Shown piece by piece: positions 8,747-17,881 of a stretch of DNA of 64,000 nucleotides. This DNA is from WTGA01 sp965214055 (lineage in GTDB: Bacteria > Pseudomonadota > Gammaproteobacteria > Arenicellales > Poriferihabitantaceae). Positions within the stretch are counted from its first letter, which is position 1; each line of letters starts with the position of its first letter. Under the pieces are notes generated by a model, which did no database searches, was not told the DNA's origin, and saw only the letters and a list, made by a program, of their open reading frames with translations. Where the stretch lies: positions 3,072,435-3,136,434 of the forward strand of contig OZ243931.1 in assembly GCA_965214055.1 (NCBI GenBank), written 5' to 3'. The translations under genes and the position numbers were made by a program.

Positions 8747-9439
8747 ATGCAAACCATTCCTATCTCCAATCTTTTAATCGCGTTTGTCCCGGCACTGGCC
8801 GTGGTCGGCATTCAGTTGGCCTGGTCTTTGAAATCACATACGGTCCTGTATGCGCTGGGACGGATGTTGTTCCAGTTAATGGTCATTGGCTATTTGCTCA
8901 CCTTTATTTTTCAAAGTGAAAGTGCCGGGCTGATCATCGGCATCCTGGCCGTCATGATTCTCGCATCCAGCTGGATTTCCCTGCGACCCATTGCCGAAAA
9001 GAGAAGGGAACTGCTCAAATTTTCCCTGATCGCTGTGTCCGTCAGCGGCCTGTTTGTGCTGTTCCTGATTACCCAGGGGGTGCTGGGCCTGTCTCCCTGG
9101 TTCACCCCCCATTACCTGATTCCCCTGGCAGGGATGATTTTCTCGTCCGCCATGAACAGTGTCAGTATCGCCGCGGAACGGTTTTATGCAGAGCTCGAAC
9201 AGACGGTTCCGGTCAACCAGGCCAAACTGGCGGCCTTCAATGTGGCGTTGGTGCCCACGGTAAATTCGCTGTTCGCGGTGGGCCTGGTTTCCCTGCCGGG
9301 AATGATGACCGGCCAGATACTGTCCGGCGTTTCCCCCCTGATCGCCGTACGATATCAGATCATGGTGATGTGCATGATATTCGGGGTCTGCGGTATCGCT
9401 GCCGCCCTGTTTTTGACCCTGGCCGCCAGACGGGAATAA
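8747..9439 (+). CDS. UPF0014/FetB-family ABC transporter permease
   Basis: 230-aa protein with about six to seven membrane helices. The hallmark segment is LPGMMTGQILSGVSPLIAVRYQI, which matches the conserved core of the UPF0014/FetB (YbbM) family, and SSAMNSVSIAAERF fits the same family. E. coli FetB works with the ATPase FetA in an iron-related, oxidative-stress exporter. No ATPase gene is next to this copy, so it is either an orphan or pairs with a subunit encoded elsewhere. The start is the ATG at 8747; the region before it is GC-rich and without a clear ribosome-binding site. It converges on the acyl-CoA ligase gene. Confidence 0.82.
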   Translation: MQTIPISNLLIAFVPALAVVGIQLAWSLKSHTVLYALGRMLFQLMVIGYLLTFIFQSESAGLIIGILAVMILASSWISLRPIAEKRRELLKFSLIAVSVSGLFVLFLITQGVLGLSPWFTPHYLIPLAGMIFSSAMNSVSIAAERFYAELEQTVPVNQAKLAAFNVALVPTVNSLFAVGLVSLPGMMTGQILSGVSPLIAVRYQIMVMCMIFGVCGIAAALFLTLAARRE

Positions 9440-9496
9440 TGGCGAAACCGTCCCGGCAGGGACATGCGATTCTTTCTCCAAGCCTGGGACCCGATT

Positions 9497-11152
9497 TCAG
9501 TCCTTCCCGGTGTGTGAATCCGAATATCTTGCCCGCAACCGTTTTTTATCGAGTTTCCCCACGCTGGTCTTTTCAATGCCGGAAACGAATTCGATGCGCT
9601 CCGGGATGGCCCATCCGGACAACGCCCCGGACGCCACCTCCTTGCGGATCGCCTCCTGGACCCGCCGGGAGTCAATCGTCGATCCGGGCTCCTTTACAAC
9701 GACCAACATCGGTCGCTCTCCCCAGGTCTCGTCAGGAATTCCGATTGCAGCAACTTCGATCACACCCTCGCACCGGGAGGCGATGTTTTCCAGTTCCAGG
9801 GACGATATCCACTCCCCCCCGGACTTGATGACATCCTTGATTCGGTCGGTAATCTGCAGGGACCCTGACTCATCCAGAAAACCAACGTCCCCGGTATGCA
9901 GGTATCCACCCCGCCACAGCATCCCGGAAGCAGCCGGGTCCTTGACGTAACACTGGGTCAGCCAGGGTGACCGTGTGACGATCTCACCGGTGGACTTTCC
10001 GTCCCTGGGAATATCATTCATCTCTTCGTCCACGATCCGGACTTCCACCAATGGTGCTGGCTTGCCTGGCTTGCGTCTTCGAACGAGATTCTCCTCAGAC
10101 CCCCGTTTTCCTCCCGGGTCCGTCAAATCTGCAATGGTCATAAAGGGGCAGGTTTCGGACAATCCATAGGCGGCAAAAATTTCGATCCCCCACTCCATGG
10201 CGATTTTCGCCAGACCCAGAGACAGGGAAGAACCGCCGATGACAATCTTGAATCCGGACAGGTCATGCTGGCCCGTTTCCGCTTCACCCAGGAGCTTCTG
10301 CAGAATCGTGGGCACGCAATGTGAAAAGGTAACCCCTTCCTCCCCAATGAAGGTCAACAGCTTCGCGGGGTCGAAACGACCCGGGTAGACCTGTTTTACC
10401 CCTGCGAGGGTCGCCACATAGGGAAACCCCCATCCATGAACATGGAACAGGGGAGTCATCGGCATGTACACATCTCCCTTGTGGAACCGGTTATTCCCTG
10501 AAGCCGCGGAAACCCCGGCCATGACCCCCAGTGTATGCAACACCAGTTGTCGGTGCGTGTAGATCACTCCCTTGGGGTCCCCGGTTGTGCCAGTGGTGTA
10601 AAAGGTGGTTGCGGGGGTATTCTCGTCAAAATCCTGGAAAGCAAAGGTGGACCGGGTGCCCGCCAACAGGGTTTCGTACTCTGCCGCGTACCCATAGGGC
10701 AGGTCCGAAGTCCCTTCACGGTCATGAAGCAGTATTCGTTGATGGTCCCGTTCTATTCGATCCGACATTTGATCCAGCATGGGAACAAAATCGGCATGCA
10801 CCAGAATGATGTCATCTTCCGCATGGTTGATGGTGTAGAGAATCTGCTCCGGGGAAAGCCGTATATTGATCGTATGCAACAGGGCACCCATCATCGGAAC
10901 CGCGAAGAAACACTCCAGGTAACGGTGGCTGTCCCAGTCCATCACGGCCACCGTATCCCCCGTACCCACCCCCAGTGATTCCAGGCCGGCAGCCAGTTTG
11001 CCTACCCGTTCATTGAATTCCAGGTAGGTATAACGCCTGCGCCCGCCACTGACAATTTCCTGTTCAGGCGCACAGGCCAGGGGGGATTGGAGGATCTGCC
11101 TGACCAGCAAGGGGTAGTCGTAGGCCTCGGACACTTTTGGGGTATCAGACAT
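9497..11152 (-). CDS. Fatty-acid (medium/long-chain) acyl-CoA ligase, AMP-forming
   Basis: ANL-superfamily enzyme that activates a carboxylate through an acyl-AMP and transfers it to CoA. Visible motifs are the P-loop-like A3 core YTTGTTGDPKGVIYTHRQ, YGLSETCP (A5), GYLHTGDVGFLDESG (A7), and the C-terminal hinge and lysine region TDRIKDVIKSGGEWISS and KTSVGKLDKKRLR. Length (551 aa) and the GMLWRGGYLHTGD segment resemble the AlkK-type subgroup. No signal peptide. It stands alone; no beta-oxidation genes adjoin it. Chain length and substrate cannot be read from the sequence. Confidence 0.88.
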   Translation of the reverse strand: MSDTPKVSEAYDYPLLVRQILQSPLACAPEQEIVSGGRRRYTYLEFNERVGKLAAGLESLGVGTGDTVAVMDWDSHRYLECFFAVPMMGALLHTINIRLSPEQILYTINHAEDDIILVHADFVPMLDQMSDRIERDHQRILLHDREGTSDLPYGYAAEYETLLAGTRSTFAFQDFDENTPATTFYTTGTTGDPKGVIYTHRQLVLHTLGVMAGVSAASGNNRFHKGDVYMPMTPLFHVHGWGFPYVATLAGVKQVYPGRFDPAKLLTFIGEEGVTFSHCVPTILQKLLGEAETGQHDLSGFKIVIGGSSLSLGLAKIAMEWGIEIFAAYGLSETCPFMTIADLTDPGGKRGSEENLVRRRKPGKPAPLVEVRIVDEEMNDIPRDGKSTGEIVTRSPWLTQCYVKDPAASGMLWRGGYLHTGDVGFLDESGSLQITDRIKDVIKSGGEWISSLELENIASRCEGVIEVAAIGIPDETWGERPMLVVVKEPGSTIDSRRVQEAIRKEVASGALSGWAIPERIEFVSGIEKTSVGKLDKKRLRARYSDSHTGKD

Positions 11153-11564
11153 CGTATCGCCGTACAGGGGGGTTGGATTGATCGGAAATAGTATCAGAAA
11201 CTGCCGTGCAAGGACGATATGGACTGGTCAAACATTTTTATGACAATCCACTCCTGCTCCTCACAAGACAGGCTCTTATTGCCGAATCAATGGAACCGAA
11301 AACCGCATGATCTCGTCCTTTCCGGAACGTAACTCGGTATTACCGTGGACAATGCTGTCGCGTTGACCACCGCCTGAACACACTCGCGGGCTTCTTGACC
11401 AATATGTTGAATTCAACATATCGCCCACAACTCCACAGGCCCTACTACTAACTTTGTTATGAACAGCAAAAACCAATGTGGCTGGCGTGATCCGGCGATG
11501 CAGGATGATTGCCTGATCTATTCTCCAGATAGTGGAAATCCTTCCACCAACTGGGTACTATTCG

Positions 11565-11594
11565 GCCTGATATGTGGACGTTCACATATCAGGC
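11565..11594. repeat. Near-perfect 30-bp palindrome
   Basis: Arms GCCTGATATGTG and CACATATCAGGC are perfect 12-bp inverted repeats around the centre GACGTT, which itself contains ACGT. It may be an operator, a replication or insertion-sequence end, or a terminator stem. No T-run follows. Confidence 0.65.
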
Positions 11595-11602
11595 TACTGT
11601 AA

Positions 11603-11622
11603 TGCGTCGCTACGCTCCGATC
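11603..11622. repeat. Short dispersed REP-like repeat, copy 1
   Basis: A 20-base element containing GCGTCGCTACGC, which can fold as a small hairpin (GCGT/ACGC). It is identical to 32599-32618. Both copies lie in accessory intergenic DNA. Confidence 0.6.
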
Positions 11623-11714
11623 GGGGGATGGCAACTTTCCGTGGAATACTCAGCCATGCGCAGTTATGGAGAACGTGATGCGTAACGTTGCATTCAATGG
11701 TTGGAGAAATACTC

Positions 11715-12206
11715 ATGAACTGGATTGCTATTGCTACAATTTCTGAAATCATCGGTGTCATTGCGCTGGTGATTTCCCTGTTGTATCTGGCTTTTCAAGT
11801 TCGATTTGCAAGACTTGCCGCAGCGGATACATCTCGAACTGCAAGGTCTATTGGCATACGGGATCTCGATCTTGCCATGGTAAACAATCCTGAACTGCGT
11901 AAAAACTGGATTGTGTCATCCGACCTAAAATCAATTTATGAGATATTGGGTTCAGAGATGAACGTCAGTGTTGACAGCGCTTTACAAGTCGATACCCTGT
12001 GCCAAAGTTGGATGAGGATTCACTGGGGGCACTATAAATCAATAACCACCCCAGAGGATTTAGAAGATTTGGAACGCCTTATATCATTGTTTTATTCTGC
12101 ACCACCCATGCTAAATTGTTGGAGAAAAAGCCCTTATGGGAGAAAAGCTTATGATGAGGATTTCGTTCGGTTTGTGGATGGTGCTATCTCAAAGAGCAAT
12201 ACGTGA
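11715..12206 (+). CDS. Orphan small membrane-anchored protein of unknown function
   Basis: 163-aa product with one N-terminal transmembrane helix (about residues 8-28, IIGVIALVISLLYLAFQV) followed by a soluble, mostly helical domain of about 130 residues. No recognised catalytic motif. The architecture, one helix then a cytoplasmic alpha-helical domain with conserved-looking Trp and Tyr, matches uncharacterised proteins that are common in marine bacteria. The ATG at 11715 is preceded by GGAG at a good spacing; an in-frame ATG at 11697 is less likely. The gene is AT-richer than its neighbours and sits alone between a palindrome-rich segment and soxG, which suggests horizontal gain. Confidence 0.65.
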   Translation: MNWIAIATISEIIGVIALVISLLYLAFQVRFARLAAADTSRTARSIGIRDLDLAMVNNPELRKNWIVSSDLKSIYEILGSEMNVSVDSALQVDTLCQSWMRIHWGHYKSITTPEDLEDLERLISLFYSAPPMLNCWRKSPYGRKAYDEDFVRFVDGAISKSNT

Positions 12207-12466
12207 CGGTTAAGAGCGTCGACCAGCGGGAGCGCCAAACAGGTGCGGGTCGGCGCCGGCGGCGAGTTTGATGCGGTCCGGGTTCACCTCCTGCCTGCCC
12301 AGCTCTACCGAGTCCGGGTAAGAGGGTCCGAGCAAGAGGGGGATCACCAGGGGGATCACCGCGCCCCTGTCCAGGGTGCTGTAATCTTCGGACAACGAAC
12401 GCAGTCGAAGCGGGTGTGCGCTCCACACTGGCACGGGGTTCCCGAAAAACAGTGAGGGCGTGGGGC
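12207..12466. other. Non-coding or degraded segment downstream of soxG
   Basis: GC-rich DNA between the orphan membrane gene and the end of the sox operon. It carries open frames on both strands, but none gives a recognisable protein and the longest run into soxG out of frame. It may be debris of an older gene. Confidence 0.35.
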
Positions 12467-13036
12467 CTATACGATTTCCAGCCCAAACTGCCGGGCGGTT
12501 TCCACCAGCAACTCCCACAGCGACAGGGCGAAGCCACGGGGCAGGAACAACTCATACCCATTGCTGGAATGCCATACAGTCACCCCAACATGGTGCAACA
12601 CGGTTGAAGCCACGGAACCCACTGCAAAGGTCTCTTCCCTGAGATCAACCGGCAGATGTCGGTTGAGCAGGGACACCGATTCATCGCCGGTGATACGGAT
12701 ATGTGTTCTGGAGTGGGAAAGGTCCAGGGTGGTGCCTTTTTCTGCAACGATACCCGGTGCCTGTGCACCGACCATCCACCATTTCAAAGGTTCAATTCGA
12801 AGGAGTGCGGCATGCCGGCCTTCTTCGGCCAGACATGACCCTGGAACCGTCTGGCATCCCGCTGCCTCCATCGCCGTTCTTCCCACTTCGTCAATGGTAT
12901 CCGGCCATGCCGACACCTGGTGCAACACCAGGCCGGGCACTTCCTGCAAAGTCACCCCGGGGACATCATTGATGCCGGCAACTCCGGACTTCCCGACAGG
13001 ATAATGCCCCAGCAGGGCCGATGCCCGATCAGCCAT
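12467..13036 (-). CDS. soxG: Sarcosine oxidase gamma subunit
   Basis: Smallest T-protein-like subunit of heterotetrameric sarcosine oxidase, packed against the folate-binding half of the alpha subunit. The product is 189 aa from ATG 13036 (MADRASALLG), consistent with the usual 180-200 aa. Features are the GcvT-like fold segments ITGDESVSLLNRHLPVDLRE, FAVGSVASTVLHHVGVTVW and the C-terminal YELFLPRGFALSLWELLVETARQFG. The start overlaps the soxA stop by eight bases; an upstream ATG at 13060 lies further inside soxA and is less likely. It is the last gene of the soxBDAG operon. Confidence 0.9.
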   Translation of the reverse strand: MADRASALLGHYPVGKSGVAGINDVPGVTLQEVPGLVLHQVSAWPDTIDEVGRTAMEAAGCQTVPGSCLAEEGRHAALLRIEPLKWWMVGAQAPGIVAEKGTTLDLSHSRTHIRITGDESVSLLNRHLPVDLREETFAVGSVASTVLHHVGVTVWHSSNGYELFLPRGFALSLWELLVETARQFGLEIV

Positions 13037-16019
13037 GCATTCTCTCCCCACTCGGGTCATACATATGCGGAGAAATCACTTCCACGTCAATATTGCCCTT
13101 TCTGACCGGGTCCGCCGCAACCAGGGTTTTTCCTTCCCAGGGTGCATGGCCTCCACGGATAAAACCGAGCCCGATCCAGTGGCCCATGGCCGGGGAATGG
13201 GTAACTGCGGTAATCCAGCCTTCTCCCATGCCGGATACCTTGTCCGCTTCACATAAGATGGAACCCGCATTGAATGTTTCACCGGGATTCCTGGGCTTGA
13301 TTCCCACCAGGCGTGGCCGATCTTCACGCAACAGTTCAGGTCGGTTCCGTAAAACACTGCCAATAAAGGATTTATTGGGAGATGCCATCTTGCCAAGACC
13401 GGCATCATCGATGCTGACCCGGCCATCGAGCTCGGCGCCTGTCACGTGACCCTTTTCGATGCGCATGGCCCCCAGAGCTTCCAGTCCATACAGACAGCCC
13501 CCCACGGACTGGGCCTGCTTCCAAAGCATATCCATCATGGCCGGTCCATAATCTGACGGCACATACACTTCAAATGCCATTTCCCCGGAGAAACTGATTC
13601 TCGCAATCCGGCAGGGGATACCGCCTTTGAGTTCCGATTCAATCACCCCCATAAACGGAAAAACTTCGTTTTCCATCACGGAAGGGTCTTCAACACAGGC
13701 AGCCAGAACCGCTCTCGACCGGGGTCCGGCCACTGCGCTCCCCGCCCATTGCTCGGAAACCGAGGTCACCGCCACTTTCAAATCCTGCCAGCGTGTCTGG
13801 AGCAGTTCCTCAATCCAGGCCATCACCTTGGCAGCATGGGCCGTGGTGGTGGTCATGAAATAGTCGGTCTCCGACAACCGCCAGGTGGTGCCATCATCCA
13901 TGACAAATCCGTCATCCCGCAACATGATGCCGTACCGGGCCTTGCCAATGGGCAGTTTCGCAAAAGGGTTGGTGTAAATCCGATTCAGGAATTCAGTCGC
14001 ATCCGGCCCCTGGATGGCAATCTTGCCGAGTGAGGTCACATCGCACAATCCCACCGATTCACGGGTCGTTTCGGTTTCCCGGACATACGCCTCGCTGAGC
14101 CCTTCTTCTGACCGGGCGAAATACCACGGGCGGTGCCAGAGACCCGCCATGGTCATGGTCGCTCCGTGCTCCAGGTTCCAGTTGTGCATCGGTGTTCGGC
14201 GCAGCGGTCGAAAATGTTCGTCGACATTGCGCCCGCGCAGGGCCCCAATGGAAACCGGGGTGTAGGGTGGCCTGAAAGTGGTGGTGCCCACTTCAGGGAT
14301 TTCCTTTCCCAGGGCATCGGCCATGAGCGCGAGTCCGATAATATTCCCCACCTTGCCGCCATCCGTTGCCATCCCCAGCGTAGTATAGCGTTTGAGATGC
14401 TCCACCGAGACAAAACCCTCACGGTGCGCCAACCGGACATCCCCGGCAGTGACATCATGCTGGGGGTCAACGAAACCTTTCTGTTTCCCGGTGGATGTGC
14501 TGATTTCATACACGGGCTCGATGGAACTTTTCCACCCCCCTGCCCTCGGTGCATCGACCTGTGGGACACTGCATCCCAGTGCCCTGGCTGCCCTGGCCCC
14601 GGCAGCCTGTCCAGAAACCAGGCAACCGCGGGTATTCCAGACACCGGCTGCGGACCCTGCCATGTGAATGGATTCACCGGTTTCACCGGGCAGAAAACAG
14701 GCCTGGATCGGGTCCCAGACCGGTTGAACGCCCCGGTGAGACAGCAAATGGACGACAGGGGACCATCCGCCGGACACCAGCAGCAGGTCACAGGGCTCCG
14801 AACCTTTTGCCGTCCAGCCGGAATGGGTCTTGACCGCCACATCCAGCCCGGTAATGCCTCGGGCTCCCCGCACATTCATCGGTGCGGACCGGGTGCTTAC
14901 ACTCACCCCCGCTTTACCAACCTGCCTCATCAACTGCGCAGAAACGGTGGTTCTTGTTTCGAGCATGCTCACCTCCGCTCCCGCCCTCGACAGTTCCACT
15001 GCCGCCGAATAGGCCGAGTCGTTATTGGTTGCAATAACGATCTTTTCTCCCGGGAGCACGCCGTACCGATTCAGATACGTCCGACCCGCATTTACGTTCA
15101 TCACGCCCGGGCGGTCATTGTTGCCAAATACAAATATTCGTTCCAGCGCACCGGTTGCAAGGACGGTGTGCCTGGCACGCAGGGTCCAGAAGCGGTGACG
15201 GGGATAGACACTTTCCGGCTTGGAAACATGATCGGTAACCCGTTCAACCAGTCCCGCCACACCATAATCATACAGGCCGAAAACAGTCGTTCTGAGCATT
15301 GTCCGGACCCCTGCCTTTTCCGCTTCCGCAATGAGTTCCAACCGCTTTTTCCGGGAAGACCTGTCTCCGCGACTCAACAAATGACCGCCAAGCTCAAAAT
15401 CCTGCTCCACAAGCACCACATCCAGACCCGCTCCGGCAGCGGTCCGGGCGGCGGACAGTCCGGCCGGCCCCGACCCGACCACCAGCACATCACAAAAAAG
15501 ATGACCATGTTCATAGGTATCCGGGTCGGCTTCACGGGATGCCCGACCCATTCCCGCCGCCTTGCGGATCAACCGTTCACACTGCATCCACACACCGGTC
15601 CCGTTCCCCCACCCCATCAGTGGAGTGCCCATGAATGTCTTATAGTAGAAACCCGCCGCCAAGAAACGGTTGAACAGGGTATTGACCGCGCCCACGTCAA
15701 ACCGGACATTGGGCCAGGCATTTTGTCCTGATACCACCAGTCCGCTGTACAACTCCTGGGTCGTCACCTTGACATTCGGTTCGGTCCGGTTCCCTTCCCC
15801 CACGGTCACCAGGGCACCGGATTCCTCCACCCCGGCAGACATGATGCCCCGGGGGCGGTGATATTTGAAACTCCGGCCCAGGATGCTTTCACCATTGGCC
15901 AGCAAGGCGGAAGCCAGGGTATCCCCGGAAAATCCACTGACGTCCTTGCCGTCCCAGGTAAACCACAGCGGTTTGTCGCGGTCAATCAACCCGCCTTCGG
16001 GCAATCTTTTTGCGCTCAT
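13029..16019 (-). CDS. soxA: Sarcosine oxidase alpha subunit
   Basis: Large subunit (996 aa) of the cytoplasmic enzyme that oxidises sarcosine to glycine, passing the methyl group to tetrahydrofolate as methylene-THF and making H2O2. The N-terminus has the small 2Fe-2S-ferredoxin-like region seen in these subunits (FTWDGKDVSGFSGDTLASALLANG, SFKYHRPRGIMSAG). Then comes a pyridine-nucleotide oxidoreductase core with the dinucleotide fold VLVVGSGPAGLSAARTAAGAG (about residues 174-194). The C-terminal ~400 residues are GcvT-like (GLCDVTSLGKIAIQGPDATEFLNRIYTN, GGCLYGLEALGAMRIEKGH). The ATG overlaps the soxD stop by four bases (16016-16019), so translation is coupled. Confidence 0.96.
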   Translation of the reverse strand: MSAKRLPEGGLIDRDKPLWFTWDGKDVSGFSGDTLASALLANGESILGRSFKYHRPRGIMSAGVEESGALVTVGEGNRTEPNVKVTTQELYSGLVVSGQNAWPNVRFDVGAVNTLFNRFLAAGFYYKTFMGTPLMGWGNGTGVWMQCERLIRKAAGMGRASREADPDTYEHGHLFCDVLVVGSGPAGLSAARTAAGAGLDVVLVEQDFELGGHLLSRGDRSSRKKRLELIAEAEKAGVRTMLRTTVFGLYDYGVAGLVERVTDHVSKPESVYPRHRFWTLRARHTVLATGALERIFVFGNNDRPGVMNVNAGRTYLNRYGVLPGEKIVIATNNDSAYSAAVELSRAGAEVSMLETRTTVSAQLMRQVGKAGVSVSTRSAPMNVRGARGITGLDVAVKTHSGWTAKGSEPCDLLLVSGGWSPVVHLLSHRGVQPVWDPIQACFLPGETGESIHMAGSAAGVWNTRGCLVSGQAAGARAARALGCSVPQVDAPRAGGWKSSIEPVYEISTSTGKQKGFVDPQHDVTAGDVRLAHREGFVSVEHLKRYTTLGMATDGGKVGNIIGLALMADALGKEIPEVGTTTFRPPYTPVSIGALRGRNVDEHFRPLRRTPMHNWNLEHGATMTMAGLWHRPWYFARSEEGLSEAYVRETETTRESVGLCDVTSLGKIAIQGPDATEFLNRIYTNPFAKLPIGKARYGIMLRDDGFVMDDGTTWRLSETDYFMTTTTAHAAKVMAWIEELLQTRWQDLKVAVTSVSEQWAGSAVAGPRSRAVLAACVEDPSVMENEVFPFMGVIESELKGGIPCRIARISFSGEMAFEVYVPSDYGPAMMDMLWKQAQSVGGCLYGLEALGAMRIEKGHVTGAELDGRVSIDDAGLGKMASPNKSFIGSVLRNRPELLREDRPRLVGIKPRNPGETFNAGSILCEADKVSGMGEGWITAVTHSPAMGHWIGLGFIRGGHAPWEGKTLVAADPVRKGNIDVEVISPHMYDPSGERMHG

Positions 16020-16318
16020 TCCGCCTTCTCCGGTTCCTTTTGGGCTTCCAGGGACCGGGCAATCCCCTCATGGGCCGGCCGCACCGAGTGGATTTCATGG
16101 GTTACGGTATCCCGTTCCACGATCAGCCACATTCTGCAACCATTGACATGGTGCCAGGTTTCGCTCTGCACCCCCCGGATATTTTCCCGCAGGAAGACCG
16201 CATCATGCCATTGCTCAACTGGAGCATCCAACGCGGGATACTCCACCGTGGCATCTCCACCATAACTGAATTCAGCATGATCGCGTTCACCGCAATACGG
16301 GCAATTGATTCGAATCAT
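16016..16318 (-). CDS. soxD: Sarcosine oxidase delta subunit
   Basis: Small zinc-binding subunit of 100 aa, the family's normal size. The N-terminal CPYCGERDHAEF gives the CxxC and His ligands, and QTWHH-like SETWHHVNGCRMW supplies the remaining conserved His and Cys. It stabilises the tetramer. The gene begins eight bases after soxB ends and overlaps soxA, as in other soxBDAG operons. Confidence 0.95.
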   Translation of the reverse strand: MIRINCPYCGERDHAEFSYGGDATVEYPALDAPVEQWHDAVFLRENIRGVQSETWHHVNGCRMWLIVERDTVTHEIHSVRPAHEGIARSLEAQKEPEKAE

Positions 16319-16326
16319 CTACTCAC

Positions 16327-17595
16327 CTATCCATGCAGCTTGGGATCCGGACCTGCTCCGCGCTCATCAATATTGACACCGCGCGAGAACCGGTTCAGGT
16401 CAAAGTGCTCGATGGCCGGGTCCGGCCGGTCATTGGCAATCAGGTCGGCAAAATACCAGCCCGATGCCGGGGAGGCCTTGAATCCGCCATAATTCCAGCC
16501 TGCATTCAGATACAGATTCCCCACCGGCGTTTTGCAGATAAAAGGAGACCCATCCATGGACATGTCCATCAAGCCTGCCCAGTGTCTGAGCAACCGGACC
16601 CGGGAGAGACACGGCAAAATGGCGGTCGTACATTCCGATACATCCTGAACCAGGGGCAGATTGCCGCGCTGGGCATAGGATTTGTACCAGTCCAGGTCCC
16701 CTCCAAACACCATACCACCCTTGTCGGACTGGGAAATATAGAAGTGCGCGCCTCCGACCCCGTAGACCACCACCTGGTCGAGCATCGGCTTGATGGGCTC
16801 GGAAACAAAGGCCTGGAGCAGATGGGTTTCGATGGGAAGATTGCCCAGGTCTGCCATCTGCCAGAGCCGGGACGAATTTCCGGCCACTGCAAAGCCAACT
16901 TTCTTTGCACCAATGGAACCCCGGCTGGTCTGCAGGGAAACAATCTTTCCGTCTTCCCGGTTCACCCCGGTGACTTCACAGTTCTGGATAATGTCCACCC
17001 CCTGCTGGTCCGCACCACGGGCATATCCCCAGGCTACCGCATCGTGCCGGGCATTTCCGGCCCTTGGCTGAACCGCCGCCCCGATAATCGGAAACCGCGC
17101 ATGATTGTAGTTCAGGTGGGGAATTTCCCTTTTCAACCTGGCCAGATCCCAGAATTCGCCATCCGAACCCGTCAGGCGCATGAGGTTGTATCGCCGTGCC
17201 GCCGCATCCCGGGCGGCGGGACTGTGAAACAGGGAAACGTGTGCACGCTGGCTGAACATCACGTTGTAGTTCAGGTCATGACTCAGATTTTCCCAGAGTT
17301 TCAGCGAATGCTCGTAGAACTGGCGATTTCCCGGCATCATGTAGTTGGAACGTATGATGGTAGTATTTCGCCCCGCATTGCCACCACCGAGCCAGCCTTT
17401 CTCAATGACCGCGATGTTTTTTACGCCATGGTTTTTCCCCAGGTAGTAGGCGGTCGCCAACCCGTGCAGGCCCGCCCCCACGATGATCACATCGTATGCC
17501 GGCCTGGGTTCCGGGTCCCGCCATTGGCGGCCCCAGTTTTTCTGACCGCTCAACCCCGCTTTAAAAACGGCCCATGCGGAAAATCGTGTCATCAA
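16327..17595 (-). CDS. soxB: Sarcosine oxidase beta subunit
   Basis: FAD/FMN subunit (422 aa) where sarcosine is oxidised. It shows the dinucleotide-binding DVIIVGAGLHGLATAYYL near residue 35, the WLGGGNAGRNTTIIRSNY segment that includes the conserved stretch around the covalent FMN site, and the C-terminal substrate lid YLNAGWNYGGFKASPASG. It is the first gene of soxBDAG, and glyA is not present at the head of the operon. ATG 17595 is followed by a second ATG; either may be used. Upstream is a 333-bp divergent regulatory region shared with the M24 gene. Confidence 0.96.
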   Translation of the reverse strand: MMTRFSAWAVFKAGLSGQKNWGRQWRDPEPRPAYDVIIVGAGLHGLATAYYLGKNHGVKNIAVIEKGWLGGGNAGRNTTIIRSNYMMPGNRQFYEHSLKLWENLSHDLNYNVMFSQRAHVSLFHSPAARDAAARRYNLMRLTGSDGEFWDLARLKREIPHLNYNHARFPIIGAAVQPRAGNARHDAVAWGYARGADQQGVDIIQNCEVTGVNREDGKIVSLQTSRGSIGAKKVGFAVAGNSSRLWQMADLGNLPIETHLLQAFVSEPIKPMLDQVVVYGVGGAHFYISQSDKGGMVFGGDLDWYKSYAQRGNLPLVQDVSECTTAILPCLSRVRLLRHWAGLMDMSMDGSPFICKTPVGNLYLNAGWNYGGFKASPASGWYFADLIANDRPDPAIEHFDLNRFSRGVNIDERGAGPDPKLHG

Positions 17596-17639
17596 GTCTC
17601 TCTCAATTCGGAATTGGCATTCATCCGACAGCCATGTGC

Positions 17640-17657
17640 GACTGTATCAGACTGTAT
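17640..17657. repeat. Direct repeat pair, candidate sox operator
   Basis: GACTGTAT occurs at 17640-17647 and 17650-17657, ten bases apart (one helical turn), overlapping the likely -10 of soxB on the minus strand. This is typical spacing for cooperative regulator binding. The regulator is unknown. Confidence 0.45.
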
Positions 17658-17771
17658 ACTCCCCGGTGTGCATCATCTCCAGTGTGAGACGCTGAATATT
17701 ATCTCAAATTACAAATGGATACCTAGTCTAATTTTGATCCAAAACTGATCCAGGGGGAATGGCAGATGCAC

Positions 17772-17777
17772 TATAAT
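17772..17777 (+). promoter_or_regulatory. TATAAT -10 element for the M24 gene
   Basis: Perfect -10 hexamer about 150 bases before the ATG. The -35 is weak, so an activator may be needed. Confidence 0.4.
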
Positions 17778-17862
17778 CCGGAAATAACAACCCAAACGGT
17801 AATAAAACACGTGGAAACCGGCCTGCTTTGCCTTAGCTGCCTGCGGCAATCCCTCCACACAT

Positions 17863-17881
17863 GGGTGGGCACGACCCACCC
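17863..17881 (+). terminator. Leader hairpin upstream of the M24 gene (attenuator-like)
   Basis: Arms GGGTGGG and CCCACCC with a 5-nt loop, followed by CTTTTCCC and lying in the 5' leader about 50 bases before the start codon. It could act as a partial terminator or attenuator. No known riboswitch class was recognised. Confidence 0.4.

Larger units (their letters stand above)
11153..11714. other. Gene-free AT-richer accessory segment
   Basis: This stretch separates the acyl-CoA ligase from an orphan membrane protein. It holds a long palindrome (11565-11594) and one copy of a short dispersed repeat (11603-11622). Its base composition drops relative to both flanks. I see no supported gene, tRNA or transposase in it. 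Confidence 0.5.

Noticed and set aside
11655..11700. Possible integron attC-like site before the orphan membrane gene
   Set aside because: AAC/GTT core-like bases are present, but the flanking positions do not fit the consensus and no integrase or further cassettes are visible.
12184..12561. 125-codon frame overlapping the end of soxG
   Set aside because: Cys/Arg/Pro-rich composition, runs into soxG out of frame and resembles nothing known.
14133..15731. 532-codon open frame on the plus strand
   Set aside because: Antisense to soxA; the translation is rich in Pro, His and Arg and matches no family.
16333..17748. 471-codon open frame on the plus strand
   Set aside because: Antisense to soxB and without a domain.
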